This document shows, one piece after another, positions 54,414-61,968 of a stretch of DNA of 64,000 nt. Positions within the stretch are counted from its first letter, which is position 1. Every line of letters begins with the position of its first letter. The position numbers were made by a program, and so were the translations under genes. The notes below the pieces were generated by a model, which was not told the origin of the DNA, did no database searches, and worked only from the letters and a program-made list of their open reading frames with translations. This DNA is from Streptomyces sp. NBC_00569 (GTDB taxonomy: Bacteria; Actinomycetota; Actinomycetes; Streptomycetales; Streptomycetaceae), in contig NZ_CP107783.1 of assembly GCF_036345255.1 (NCBI RefSeq), positions 5,440,001 to 5,504,000 of the forward strand. Reading direction: 5' to 3'.

Positions 54414-54836
54414 ATGACCATGGTCCACGACCGCTCCCCGCGCACCGACGACGAGGTGCTCGCCGCCACCGACGTCGCGACGCTGCTGCGCCACGGCCTC
54501 ACCCGCGACACCTTCCGCACCGCGCTCTTCGGTGACGGTGCGATCGCCGCCGCCGTCACCCTCGACCGGCTCGGCGTGCTGCCGCGCTCGGTGACGTACG
54601 TGGCGAAGATCGTCCGGGCCGGCGGCCTCGCGTACGCGGCCGCGCTGCCCGAGCCGCTGCCGTCAGGTGAGGCGTCCGCCTGCCTGCGGGACTGGCTGGA
54701 GGCGGCGGCCCAGGTGGCCGGGGCGCCGGGTGACGAGACGCGCGCGGCGCGGTGGCTGGAGGAGGTCGCGGAGATCGTCGCGATGCGCCGCGCCGGCCGG
54801 GACGAGGATGAGGGTGAGGGGGCCGAGAGCTCCTAG
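54414..54836 (+). CDS. Hypothetical protein of the effector-inhibitor cluster
   Basis: A 140-residue soluble, mostly helical protein, starting at ATG 54414 (or 54420), 29 bases after the inhibitor gene. It has no signal peptide or membrane helix. Segments TDVATLLRHGLTRDTFRTALFGDGAIAAAV and LEEVAEIVAMRRAGRDEDE suggest a compact helical bundle with an acidic tail. I recognise no family. Position suggests an accessory role such as chaperone, second immunity factor or regulator, but that is a guess. Confidence 0.75.
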   Translation: MTMVHDRSPRTDDEVLAATDVATLLRHGLTRDTFRTALFGDGAIAAAVTLDRLGVLPRSVTYVAKIVRAGGLAYAAALPEPLPSGEASACLRDWLEAAAQVAGAPGDETRAARWLEEVAEIVAMRRAGRDEDEGEGAESS

Positions 54837-54985
54837 GGTCCTCGGGGCCTTGCGGGGCCCAGGACTCCTAGGGGGCCAGGGCTCCTAAGGGCCCTACAGG
54901 TCCTAGGGCTCCTTGGGCGGCCTCATGGTCGTACGGGTCCCAGGGCGGCTCCTGGGTTGGCCTAATGCTCGTACGGGTCCTGGGG
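54831..54985. repeat. TCCTAGGG-type repeats and a duplicated gene-end segment
   Basis: TCCTARGG occurs at 54831, 54866, 54883 and 54901; the first contains the stop of the preceding gene. A 21-base segment (ATGGTCGTACGGGTCCCAGGG at 54925) is repeated with two changes at 54965, where it forms the last codons of the convergent DUF3099 gene. The region between these convergent genes thus arose by small duplications. Confidence 0.75.
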
Positions 54986-55237
54986 GCGCTTCTTGCCGTC
55001 CAGCTCGTCCCACCACTCGTCGGACTTCGCGTCGCCGGAGGGGTCGTCCCACCAGCGGTCGTCGGGCCCTCGGCGGTTGGCGACGATCGCGGCGACGGGC
55101 GGAATCACCATCGCCACGATGCACATCGCCACCGCGGCGGGCACGGACCAGAGGCGCACGACGGCCCAGGCCAGGACGAACAGACCGATGCAGACGCCCA
55201 TCATGGCGAAGTACAGGTGACGACGCCGCGAGTACAT
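54962..55237 (-). CDS. DUF3099 membrane protein
   Basis: A 91-residue protein with two hydrophobic helices (about 9-28 and 31-50) and an acidic, Trp-rich cytoplasmic tail (DDRWWDDPSGDAKSDEWWDEL). This is the DUF3099 pattern found across Streptomyces. The ATG at 55237 has no ribosome site, and TACGCT lies 6 bases upstream, so the mRNA is probably leaderless. The function is unknown. Confidence 0.9.
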   Translation of the reverse strand: MYSRRRHLYFAMMGVCIGLFVLAWAVVRLWSVPAAVAMCIVAMVIPPVAAIVANRRGPDDRWWDDPSGDAKSDEWWDELDGKKRPQDPYEH

Positions 55238-55262
55238 GCTTCAAGCGTAGGTCCGCGCCGCG

Positions 55263-55625
55263 TCAATAGACGAGCGCCTGCGTCCCGTCCGCCATCGCCT
55301 CCTGCACGAAGACCTGCGCCCCGGCGATCCGTACGCCCTCGACGACGTCCTTCTCCGTGATCTCACGGCGGGCCGCGCACTGCGTGCACAACGTGATCCG
55401 CCCGGCCGCCAGGATCGACTCGATCAGGTCGGGCAGCGGCGCGGCGTGCGGCAGCTCGAACTCGGCGGCGCGGCCCGGCAGCGCGAACCACGACGACTCA
55501 CCGGTCAGCCAGAGCGAGACCTCCACGCCGCTGGCCACGGCCACCGCCGCGACCGTGAAGGCCTGCGAGCAGCGTTCGGGGGCATCGGCCCCCGCGGTCA
55601 CCTTGATCACGAGCTTGTTCGCCAT
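55263..55625 (-). CDS. DsrE/DsrF-like sulfur-relay protein
   Basis: A 120-residue protein starting at ATG 55625 (MANKLVIKVTAGAD). The DsrE-like alpha/beta fold is indicated by FTVAAVAVASGVEVSLWLTGESSWF. LCTQCAARREI carries two Cys where related proteins hold the reactive thiol, so a sulfur-transfer or redox role is plausible. TACGAT lies 6 bases before the ATG with no ribosome site, again suggesting a leaderless start. It lies 25 bases upstream of DUF3099 on the same strand. Confidence 0.88.
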   Translation of the reverse strand: MANKLVIKVTAGADAPERCSQAFTVAAVAVASGVEVSLWLTGESSWFALPGRAAEFELPHAAPLPDLIESILAAGRITLCTQCAARREITEKDVVEGVRIAGAQVFVQEAMADGTQALVY

Positions 55626-55679
55626 GGCTGAATCGTAATCAACTCCCGTACAACCAGGGATGTTGCCTGTGGGTCTCCT

Positions 55680-56474
55680 GTGCGCGCGGATACGGAATCC
55701 GCGCTTCGAGTTCCGTGGGGGGACCCGTTGGATGACGAACGAATACCGCAGGGGGCGCCGGAGCTGTCCGTGCCCGTGGTGCCGGAGAGACCGCGGCGCC
55801 GCGGCCGCACCACCCTGCTGATCGCCTGTGCCGCCCTGCTCGGCGCCGTCGCGGGCGTGTGCACCGGCTACGTCGTACAGGCGGACCGGGAGCCGACGGC
55901 GCTGCCGCCGCTGTCCCTGGCGGTGGTCGGGCAGGCGAAGGGCGAGGGGCCCAAGCCGGCACCCCGCGCTCAGGACGGCGATCTGCGCAAGCTCCTCGCG
56001 CCCAGGCCGGCCGGGACGCAGAAGGCGGACGCGCGGCAGGGCTGGCTGAACCAGTACGACTTCGCGAACGGCTTCAAAGATCCGCGCTGGATGTTCGGGC
56101 AGCTCGCCGAAGGCGGCTTCCGCCGGGCCACGATCGAGGCCTGGCGGCGCGGTCAGTCCACGACGGAGGTCCAGCTCATCCAGTTCCGGGACGACACCGA
56201 CTCCGGCTCGCGCAAGTTCCTGGACGGCCAGCAGGGCTACATGAGTGACAGCGACTGGGCGGGCAACGACGGGGTGCCGCTCACCGGCAGCGGCAACGGG
56301 CGCGTCTACGTCTACGACAAGCCGCACACCGAGGCCGGCTACCTCCCGATCTACCAGGCCAGGGCGCTCGCCGCCCGTGGCGACATCGTCATGGACATCC
56401 GGGTGTACGACACCAGGCCGATCCCCGAGAAGACCGTGATGTCTCTCGCGAAGCGCCAGTTGGAGCGACTGTGA
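55680..56474 (+). CDS. Single-pass membrane protein, first of three coupled genes
   Basis: A 264-residue protein starting at GTG 55680: a cytoplasmic head (1-42), one helix (about 45-66) and an outer domain of about 200 residues. The domain begins DGDLRKLLAPRPAGTQKADARQGWL and is related to that of the third gene (YADLRKLVLPLPRGATPDAALAGKDGWL). ATGA overlap couples it to the next gene. I know no function; an envelope role is likely from topology. Confidence 0.88.
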   Translation: MRADTESALRVPWGDPLDDERIPQGAPELSVPVVPERPRRRGRTTLLIACAALLGAVAGVCTGYVVQADREPTALPPLSLAVVGQAKGEGPKPAPRAQDGDLRKLLAPRPAGTQKADARQGWLNQYDFANGFKDPRWMFGQLAEGGFRRATIEAWRRGQSTTEVQLIQFRDDTDSGSRKFLDGQQGYMSDSDWAGNDGVPLTGSGNGRVYVYDKPHTEAGYLPIYQARALAARGDIVMDIRVYDTRPIPEKTVMSLAKRQLERL

Positions 56475-57313
56475 GCGACCTGGACCCACAGTTTCCGGAA
56501 CCCGGGCCCACCCCGGATCCCACCCCCGCCACGGTTCCCGCTCCCGTAGCGGGGAGTGCGGCCCGCCGCCGGCCCGCCGTGGTGGCGGCCGTGGCCTGCG
56601 CCGTCGTGCTCGCCGTCGGGGCCGGCACCGGCCTCACCGTCATGAAGGTCGACGCCGCCGACCGCTCGGCGCCCACCACGGTGTGGGCGAAGCCGAAGGA
56701 GCAGAAGCAGGCGAAGCCCGGCCGGGCCAAGGCCCAGGGGCTCAGCGCCCGGCTGCTCCCGGTCCCCGAGGCGTATCGGCCGGGCCCGGACATCGACGAG
56801 TACGGCAACGACAAGACCCTCACCGGCAGCGAAGCCGCCGCCCGCCTCAAGAGGGGCACGCGCAACCTGCCGTCCCGCCAGCGCGAGGCGCAGGACAAGG
56901 CCATCGACAAGCTGAAGCTCAGGGGCATGGCCATGCGCAGCTACCAGCTGAGCGGCTCCATAGGATTCGGGATGGACGACAACCAGAAGTCCCTCGTCGT
57001 CGAAATGCAGCTCGCCCAGATGCAGAACCGCAGAGCCGGGCGTCAGCTCAAGGAGTTCCGCAGCGAGTTCCTGCGCTCGGTCGGTGTGTTCCCCAAGGGG
57101 CCGAAGGTCAAGGGCCATCGCAACGCCGACTGTTTCCTCGCACCCAAGGACCGCAAGGGCAAGCTCGCGATGGTCCTTTGCAGCGCGTACGAGGACGACG
57201 TCCTGGTCACCGCCACCGGTTACGGCCCCAGGCCGCTCAACACCGCCGAGGTCGCCGACCTGCTCGCCCAGCAGCTCGACCGTCTGACGTCGCAGGGAGG
57301 GCAGCTCGTATGA
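56471..57313 (+). CDS. Single-pass membrane protein, second of three coupled genes
   Basis: A 280-residue protein: Pro-rich cytoplasmic head (1-32), one helix (about 34-54), then an outer domain with a basic first part (EQKQAKPGRAKAQ) and the central segment GTRNLPSRQREAQDKAIDKLKLRGMAMRSY. Two Cys (DCFLAPKD, VLCSAYED) could form a disulfide. It ends with a helix LLAQQLDRL, as do its neighbours. Both ends overlap neighbours by 4 bases. The function is unknown. Confidence 0.88.
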   Translation: MSDLDPQFPEPGPTPDPTPATVPAPVAGSAARRRPAVVAAVACAVVLAVGAGTGLTVMKVDAADRSAPTTVWAKPKEQKQAKPGRAKAQGLSARLLPVPEAYRPGPDIDEYGNDKTLTGSEAAARLKRGTRNLPSRQREAQDKAIDKLKLRGMAMRSYQLSGSIGFGMDDNQKSLVVEMQLAQMQNRRAGRQLKEFRSEFLRSVGVFPKGPKVKGHRNADCFLAPKDRKGKLAMVLCSAYEDDVLVTATGYGPRPLNTAEVADLLAQQLDRLTSQGGQLV

Positions 57314-58302
57314 GCGAGACACTGCAGCCGGCCGAGGAGCCGCAGCAGGCGGAGACGCCGCACCAGGCCGGGGCACTGCCGCAGGCCGCGTCGCCGCAGC
57401 CGCCCGAGGAGCCGCAGCAGCAGGCCGGGGCACTGCCGCAGGCCGAGGCCGCGTGGTCCGAGGAGCCGCAGCAGCCCGCCGCTGCCGACGGTTCCCCGCA
57501 GCAGCCGGGTCTCGTCCCCGCCGAGGAGGCGGCCCCGCCCGCCCCCAGGGACCGGCGCGTCCTGCGCGCCGTCCTGCGCTGGACCGCCGCCGTCGCCGTC
57601 TTCGGCGTGATCGGCGCGGCCACCGCGTACGGCGTCACCGAGCAGAAGCGCACCGATCTGCCGGGCCTGGCCACCGCGAGTGACGGCCGGTGGACCTATC
57701 CGGCGATCGAGAAGCCTCCGCTGCCGGAGGGCTCCCCGGCGCCCTTCGCCGACGGCAACGACAGCGAGACCCACTACGCCGATCTGCGCAAACTGGTGCT
57801 GCCCCTGCCCCGGGGCGCCACGCCGGACGCGGCACTGGCCGGGAAGGACGGGTGGCTGCCCACGTCCGTGTACCTCGACGCGTACGAGAAGGACGCGCGC
57901 CAGGACCTGGGGCAGCAGCTCAAGGACGACGGGCTGCGGCAGATCGCGGCCCGCGGCTGGACCACGCCCGACGGGACGCGTACGCGGATCTACGCGCTGC
58001 GCTTCACCTCGGCGGCCTTCACACGGATCGTCCACGCCGACCTGACGGACAACGTGGCCTCCCCGGCGGACGCGCCGTACGCCGACGAGGAGTACGGCGG
58101 CTGGGCGGAGAAGGCCGGCGCCCAGTACACGAAGCGGAACGTCTTCACGGAGGCGAAGCCGTACGGGAGGACGGCCGTGCGATACGCCTACATCGAGGCC
58201 GGTGACGTCATCGCCCTGGTGGTCCAGTCCGGGAAGGCGGCCCTGCCGCCCCGGATCACCTTCCAGCAGACCGTCGTCCTGCAGAGCCAGCTCCTCGGCT
58301 GA
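57310..58302 (+). CDS. Single-pass membrane protein, third of three coupled genes
   Basis: A 330-residue protein starting at ATG 57310. The head (1-85) is Gln/Pro/Glu-rich with repeated QQAGALPQA and QAGALPQAA units, followed by one helix (about 91-110) and an outer domain. That domain is related to the first gene product (YADLRKLVLPLPRGATPD). It is coupled to the second gene by ATGA. A perfect hairpin terminator follows, so the three genes form one unit. The function is unknown. Confidence 0.88.
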   Translation: MSETLQPAEEPQQAETPHQAGALPQAASPQPPEEPQQQAGALPQAEAAWSEEPQQPAAADGSPQQPGLVPAEEAAPPAPRDRRVLRAVLRWTAAVAVFGVIGAATAYGVTEQKRTDLPGLATASDGRWTYPAIEKPPLPEGSPAPFADGNDSETHYADLRKLVLPLPRGATPDAALAGKDGWLPTSVYLDAYEKDARQDLGQQLKDDGLRQIAARGWTTPDGTRTRIYALRFTSAAFTRIVHADLTDNVASPADAPYADEEYGGWAEKAGAQYTKRNVFTEAKPYGRTAVRYAYIEAGDVIALVVQSGKAALPPRITFQQTVVLQSQLLG

Positions 58303-58335
58303 CGGCCCGCACCCCGCTTGGGTGACCTCATCGAG

Positions 58336-58374
58336 AGAGCCGGGCCCCACCCGACTAAGGTGGGGCCCGGCTCT
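58336..58374 (+). terminator. Terminator after the three-gene membrane unit
   Basis: A perfect 16-bp stem AGAGCCGGGCCCCACC (58336-58351) with 58359-58374 and a 7-base loop lies 33 bases after the stop. Confidence 0.92.
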
Positions 58375-58405
58375 GTACCGACCACCGCTCACCGAGGAGC
58401 ACCCC

Positions 58406-58507
58406 GTGCTTGAGGCCTTCTTCTCCACTCTGCTCGTCCTGGTCTGCGTCGGCGTTCTCGCGTTCGCCGGGCTGACCGTGAAGAAGCTGTACCAGGGCCA
58501 GCGCTGA
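58406..58507 (+). CDS. 33-residue single-helix membrane peptide
   Basis: A very short gene starting at GTG 58406, with AGGAG 6 bases upstream. The product is one hydrophobic helix (FFSTLLVLVCVGVLAFAGL) ending in a basic tail VKKLYQGQR. I recognise it as a small protein kept in this position in Streptomyces. It lies 28 bases before the nitrobindin-like gene and may be cotranscribed. The function is unknown. Confidence 0.85.
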   Translation: MLEAFFSTLLVLVCVGVLAFAGLTVKKLYQGQR

Positions 58508-58535
58508 CCCCCACCAGAGAGACGCTTCGCAGACC

Positions 58536-59108
58536 ATGATCGAGATCCCGTCCGACCTGCACCCCGACCTCGTCCCCCTGGTGTTCCTCCTCGGTAACTG
58601 GGCGGGCGCGGGTGTCACCGACTTCCCCGGCGCCGAGAAGGCGAACTTCGGGCAAGAGGCTTCCTTCACCCACGACGGGCGGGACTTCCTCGAGTACCAC
58701 TCGCACACCTGGATCCTCGACTCCGAGGGCAACAAGGTGAAGCCCCTGGAGTCCGAGTCCGGGTACTGGCGGATCGACAAGGACCGCAAGGTCGAGGTCG
58801 TCATGGTCCGTGACGACGGCGTCGTCGAGGTCTGGTACGGCGAGCTCGCCGACAAGAAGCCGCAGATCGACCTGGTCACGGACGCCGTCGCGCGCACCGC
58901 GGCCGCGGGCCCGTACACCGGTGGCAAGCGGCTCTACGGCTATGTGAAGAGCGACCTGATGTGGGTCGGCGAGAAGCAGACCCCCGAGGTCGAGCTGCGC
59001 CCCTACATGTCGGCCCAGCTGAAGAAGGTCGTCTCCCCGGACGACGTGGCCGAGATGGCCCGCAACCTTCCGGACCTGCCCGACGACGGCATCGCCTTCT
59101 TCAAGTAG
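58536..59108 (+). CDS. Nitrobindin-like (FABP-like beta barrel) protein, heme His apparently lost
   Basis: A 190-residue protein. The family mark GxWxGxG is present as GNWAGAG (20-26). The ten-strand barrel is indicated by the alternating pattern to the end. In true nitrobindins a His near the C-terminal third binds heme iron; the matching place here reads ELRPYMSAQL, with Tyr157 instead. I recall that related actinomycete proteins are described as nitrobindin-like and lacking that His. It therefore may not bind heme in the usual way. The gene precedes nur by 89 bases. Confidence 0.9.
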   Translation: MIEIPSDLHPDLVPLVFLLGNWAGAGVTDFPGAEKANFGQEASFTHDGRDFLEYHSHTWILDSEGNKVKPLESESGYWRIDKDRKVEVVMVRDDGVVEVWYGELADKKPQIDLVTDAVARTAAAGPYTGGKRLYGYVKSDLMWVGEKQTPEVELRPYMSAQLKKVVSPDDVAEMARNLPDLPDDGIAFFK

Positions 59109-59197
59109 TCCCGACGAGCGGTCCCGTTCCCGGTCCCGTTCCCGTTCTTCGAGCAGTCCCGAAGTCGTCCCCGGCAAGTGGACCTACACTCGGCGGT

Positions 59198-59674
59198 GTG
59201 GTGAGCACCGACTGGAAGAGCGACCTGCGGCAGCGCGGCTACCGGCTGACGCCCCAGCGTCAGCTGGTCCTCGAGGCCGTCGACACCCTCGAGCACGCGA
59301 CCCCCGACGACATCCTCTGCGAAGTGCGCAAGACAGCGTCGGGGATCAACATCTCGACGGTCTACCGCACCCTCGAGCTGCTGGAGGAGCTGGGGCTCGT
59401 CAGCCATGCCCACCTCGGGCACGGTGCGCCGACGTACCACCTCGCCGACCGGCACCACCACATCCACCTGGTGTGCCGGGACTGCACGAACGTCATCGAG
59501 GCCGACGTCGAGGTCGCCGCCGAGTTCACGGCGAAGCTGCGCGACACCTTCGGCTTCGACACGGACCTCAAGCACTTCGCGATCTTCGGCCGCTGCACCG
59601 ACTGCTCCCAGCGGGACGGCCAGGACGCCAAGAAGCAGGAGAGCCCGCAGGAATCCGCGGCTCCGCAGGAATAA
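59198..59674 (+). CDS. nur: Nickel-responsive Fur-family regulator Nur
   Basis: A 158-residue Fur-family repressor. With GTG 59198 as start (MVSTDWKSDLRQRGYRLTPQR), the metal ligands fall exactly at the published S. coelicolor Nur positions: His33, His86, His88 and His90 (one site) and His70, His72 and His126 (the nickel site). Two CxxC pairs are present (CRDC at 93-96 and CTDC at 133-136). With nickel, Nur represses nickel uptake and the Fe-type superoxide dismutase. TACACT (59185-59190) lies 7 bases upstream without a ribosome site, so the mRNA is probably leaderless. Confidence 0.96.
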   Translation: MVSTDWKSDLRQRGYRLTPQRQLVLEAVDTLEHATPDDILCEVRKTASGINISTVYRTLELLEELGLVSHAHLGHGAPTYHLADRHHHIHLVCRDCTNVIEADVEVAAEFTAKLRDTFGFDTDLKHFAIFGRCTDCSQRDGQDAKKQESPQESAAPQE

Positions 59675-59708
59675 GCGCGTCCGTGTGCTCGTCGTAGTGT
59701 CTGTGAAC

Positions 59709-60674
59709 ATGAAGAGCCCCCTCCTGTCCCTGCCCGGCGCCGTTCCCGCCGAGGGCGTGGACGAAGGCGTCGCCGCGCACTACGGCGACCTGTTCCGCGA
59801 GCAGCGCGCCCTCGCCGACGGCAACGGCCTCGTCGACCTCTCCCACCGCGGCGTCATCACCGTCACCGGCGACGACCGGCTCGCCTGGCTGCATCTGCTC
59901 CTCACGCAGCACGTCAGCGACCTCCCGGCCGGCCAGGCCACCGAAGCGCTCGTCCTCTCCGCGCACGGCCACATCGAGCACGCCCTCTACATCGTCGACG
60001 ACGGCACCACGACGTGGGCGCACGTCGAGCCCGGCACGCAGGAGGCGCTGATCGCCTACCTGGAGTCGATGAAGTTCTTCTACCGGGTCGAAGTCGCCGA
60101 CCGCACCGACGAGTTCGCCCTCGTCCAGCTGCCGGCCGGTTCGATCGCGCCGGTCCCGGACGGTGTCGCGGTGCGCGAGACGGCGTACGGCCGCGACGTG
60201 TTCCTGCCGCGCGCCGGCCTGGAGGCGTACGCGGAGCAGAACGGGCCCGCGATCGGGCTCCTCGCCCACGAGGCGCTGCGCGTGGAGAACCACCGGCCGC
60301 GCCTCGGCTTCGAGACCGACCACCGCACCATCCCGCACGAGCTCGGCTGGATCGGCACCGCCGTCCACCTCCAGAAGGGCTGCTACCGCGGCCAGGAGAC
60401 CGTCGCCCGCGTGCAGAACCTCGGCAAGCCCCCGCGCCGCCTCGTCTTCCTGCACCTGGACGGCAGTGACGTGCACCTGCCCCCGCACGGCGCCCCGGTC
60501 CGTCTCGCGTCCGACGGCCCCGAGAGCCGCAAGCTGGGCTTCGTGACGACGTCCGTACGCCACCACGAACTCGGTCCGATCGCGCTCGCCCTGGTGAAGC
60601 GGAACGTGCCGGTGGACGCGGACCTCATCGTGGACACGACCGCGGCCGCGCAGGAAGTCGTCGTCGAGCCCTAG
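59709..60674 (+). CDS. ygfZ: Folate-binding protein YgfZ
   Basis: A 321-residue GcvT-like protein. The signature KGCYRGQETVARV contains the conserved Cys of YgfZ, which with tetrahydrofolate supports repair or assembly of certain Fe-S enzymes. The N-terminal half has DLSHRGVITVTGDDRLAWLH as in GcvT relatives. The start is ATG 59709 (or GTG 59703). TAGTGT lies 8 bases upstream and there is no ribosome site, so the start may be leaderless. It follows nur after 34 bases. Confidence 0.94.
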   Translation: MKSPLLSLPGAVPAEGVDEGVAAHYGDLFREQRALADGNGLVDLSHRGVITVTGDDRLAWLHLLLTQHVSDLPAGQATEALVLSAHGHIEHALYIVDDGTTTWAHVEPGTQEALIAYLESMKFFYRVEVADRTDEFALVQLPAGSIAPVPDGVAVRETAYGRDVFLPRAGLEAYAEQNGPAIGLLAHEALRVENHRPRLGFETDHRTIPHELGWIGTAVHLQKGCYRGQETVARVQNLGKPPRRLVFLHLDGSDVHLPPHGAPVRLASDGPESRKLGFVTTSVRHHELGPIALALVKRNVPVDADLIVDTTAAAQEVVVEP

Positions 60675-60685
60675 CCGCGCCGTGG

Positions 60686-61123
60686 CTACATCTCCAGAAG
60701 CACCGTGAACGGGCCGTCGTTCGTCAGGGACACCCGCATCTTCGCCCCGAACCGGCCCGTCGCCACGGTCGCGCCCAGGGCCCGCAGCTGCGCCACGACC
60801 TCGTCGACCAGCGGCTCGGCCACCGGCCCCGGCGCCGCCGCGTTCCAGGTGGGGCGGCGGCCCTTACGGGCGTCCCCGTAGAGCGTGAACTGGCTGATCA
60901 CCAGGAGCGGGGCGTCGATGTCGCTGCACGACTTCTCGTCGGCGAGCATCCGTACGGACCAGAGCTTGCGGGCCAGTTGGGCGGCCTTCTCCTTGGTGTC
61001 CTCGTGGGTGACCCCCACGAGGACACACAGACCCTCGCCCTTGATCTCGCCGACGATCTTTGTCTGGCCGTCCTCGTCCACGACGACGCTCGCGCCGTCC
61101 ACCCTCTGCACCACTGCACGCAT
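60686..61123 (-). CDS. dtd: D-aminoacyl-tRNA deacylase
   Basis: A 145-residue enzyme, full length for Dtd, starting [13 protein letters not shown] at ATG 61123. The family blocks [15 protein letters not shown] and the C-terminal [11 protein letters not shown] are present. The Gly-Pro of the latter belongs to the cross-subunit motif that excludes L-amino acids. It frees tRNA from wrongly attached D-amino acids (and glycine). It is convergent with ygfZ and divergent to rsiG. Confidence 0.96.
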   Translation of the reverse strand: MRAVVQRVDGASVVVDEDGQTKIVGEIKGEGLCVLVGVTHEDTKEKAAQLARKLWSVRMLADEKSCSDIDAPLLVISQFTLYGDARKGRRPTWNAAAPGPVAEPLVDEVVAQLRALGATVATGRFGAKMRVSLTNDGPFTVLLEM

Positions 61124-61263
61124 ACGGACCATCATGCCGTGCTCCCGAACCGCCCATCCGGGGCGGATTAGGGGCACTCGTGCACAGAGCGGCCACTCGG
61201 GGTGGCACGATGCTCCCACGCGGTGCACCGCGTCGGTCCGGTCGAGGGGACGGTAGGGACGCA

Positions 61264-61884
61264 ATGAGCCACACATCGAGCATCGGGCAGCCTCCAGGGG
61301 CCCCCGTTTCGTTGACGCACGCCAGTCGCATCACCGGTACGAACCGCCTCAGCACGGCGCGCCCGCCCACGCAGCGGGTCGGCAGCCCCGAGCTGCCACA
61401 GGCGCCCGAGCACGACCTGTCCGCGCTGCGCCTTCCCGAGCTGCGCACGCTGCGCCGCGACGCCCAGCAGGACGAGGCCGACCTGAGCTACGTACGACGG
61501 CTGCTCCAGGGCCGGATCGACATCCTGCGGGCCGAGATCGCCCGCCGCAGGGACCCCGAGGCGCCGGTCGTGGACCGGCTCTCCGAGATCCTCACCGACA
61601 AGGCCGCCCGGCACCGCTCCTCCGCCCGCCACGTCACCCTCGGCACGCCCCGCAGCGAGGAGTACCGGGGCCTCGCCGCCGAGATGCTCGCCGAGGTCGA
61701 GCTGTCCGACCTGGACGCCCGAACGGACGATGAGCTGCACACGGCGATGGGCCGCCTCGTGCGCTACGAGCAGCAGGTCTCGCGCCGCCGCCACCTGCTC
61801 CAGTCGACGGCCGACGATTGCAGCGCCGAGATCGCCCGCAGGTACCGTGAAGGCGAAGCACAAGTAGACGACCTGCTCGCGTGA
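61264..61884 (+). CDS. rsiG: Anti-sigma factor RsiG (c-di-GMP-dependent, binds WhiG)
   Basis: A 206-residue helical protein. It carries two copies of the RsiG signature E-x3-S-x2-R-x3-Q-x3-D: Glu71, Ser75, Arg78, Gln82, Asp86, and Glu169, Ser173, Arg176, Gln180, Asp184. In S. venezuelae these motifs, on an antiparallel helical pair, bind a c-di-GMP dimer and let RsiG hold sigma WhiG inactive until sporulation. The N-terminal 50 residues are disordered. The start is ATG 61264 with AGGGA close upstream. whiG itself is not in the window. Confidence 0.95.
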   Translation: MSHTSSIGQPPGAPVSLTHASRITGTNRLSTARPPTQRVGSPELPQAPEHDLSALRLPELRTLRRDAQQDEADLSYVRRLLQGRIDILRAEIARRRDPEAPVVDRLSEILTDKAARHRSSARHVTLGTPRSEEYRGLAAEMLAEVELSDLDARTDDELHTAMGRLVRYEQQVSRRRHLLQSTADDCSAEIARRYREGEAQVDDLLA

Positions 61885-61918
61885 CGCGGCCGCACCGGTG
61901 ACCCCGGTGGCCCGCTGC

Positions 61919-61956
61919 GGGGCGGGTCTGTCCATGGCCCGCCATGGACCCGCCCC
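61919..61956 (+). terminator. Hairpin between rsiG and the asparaginase gene
   Basis: GGGGCGGG + TCCATGG (61919-61937, with a 4-base bulge TCTG) pairs with CCATGGACCCGCCCC (61942-61956), loop CCCG. It starts 34 bases after rsiG and ends just before the ribosome site of the next gene, so it may end rsiG transcription or lie in the next 5' leader. Confidence 0.7.
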
Positions 61957-61968
61957 GGAAGGCCAACG

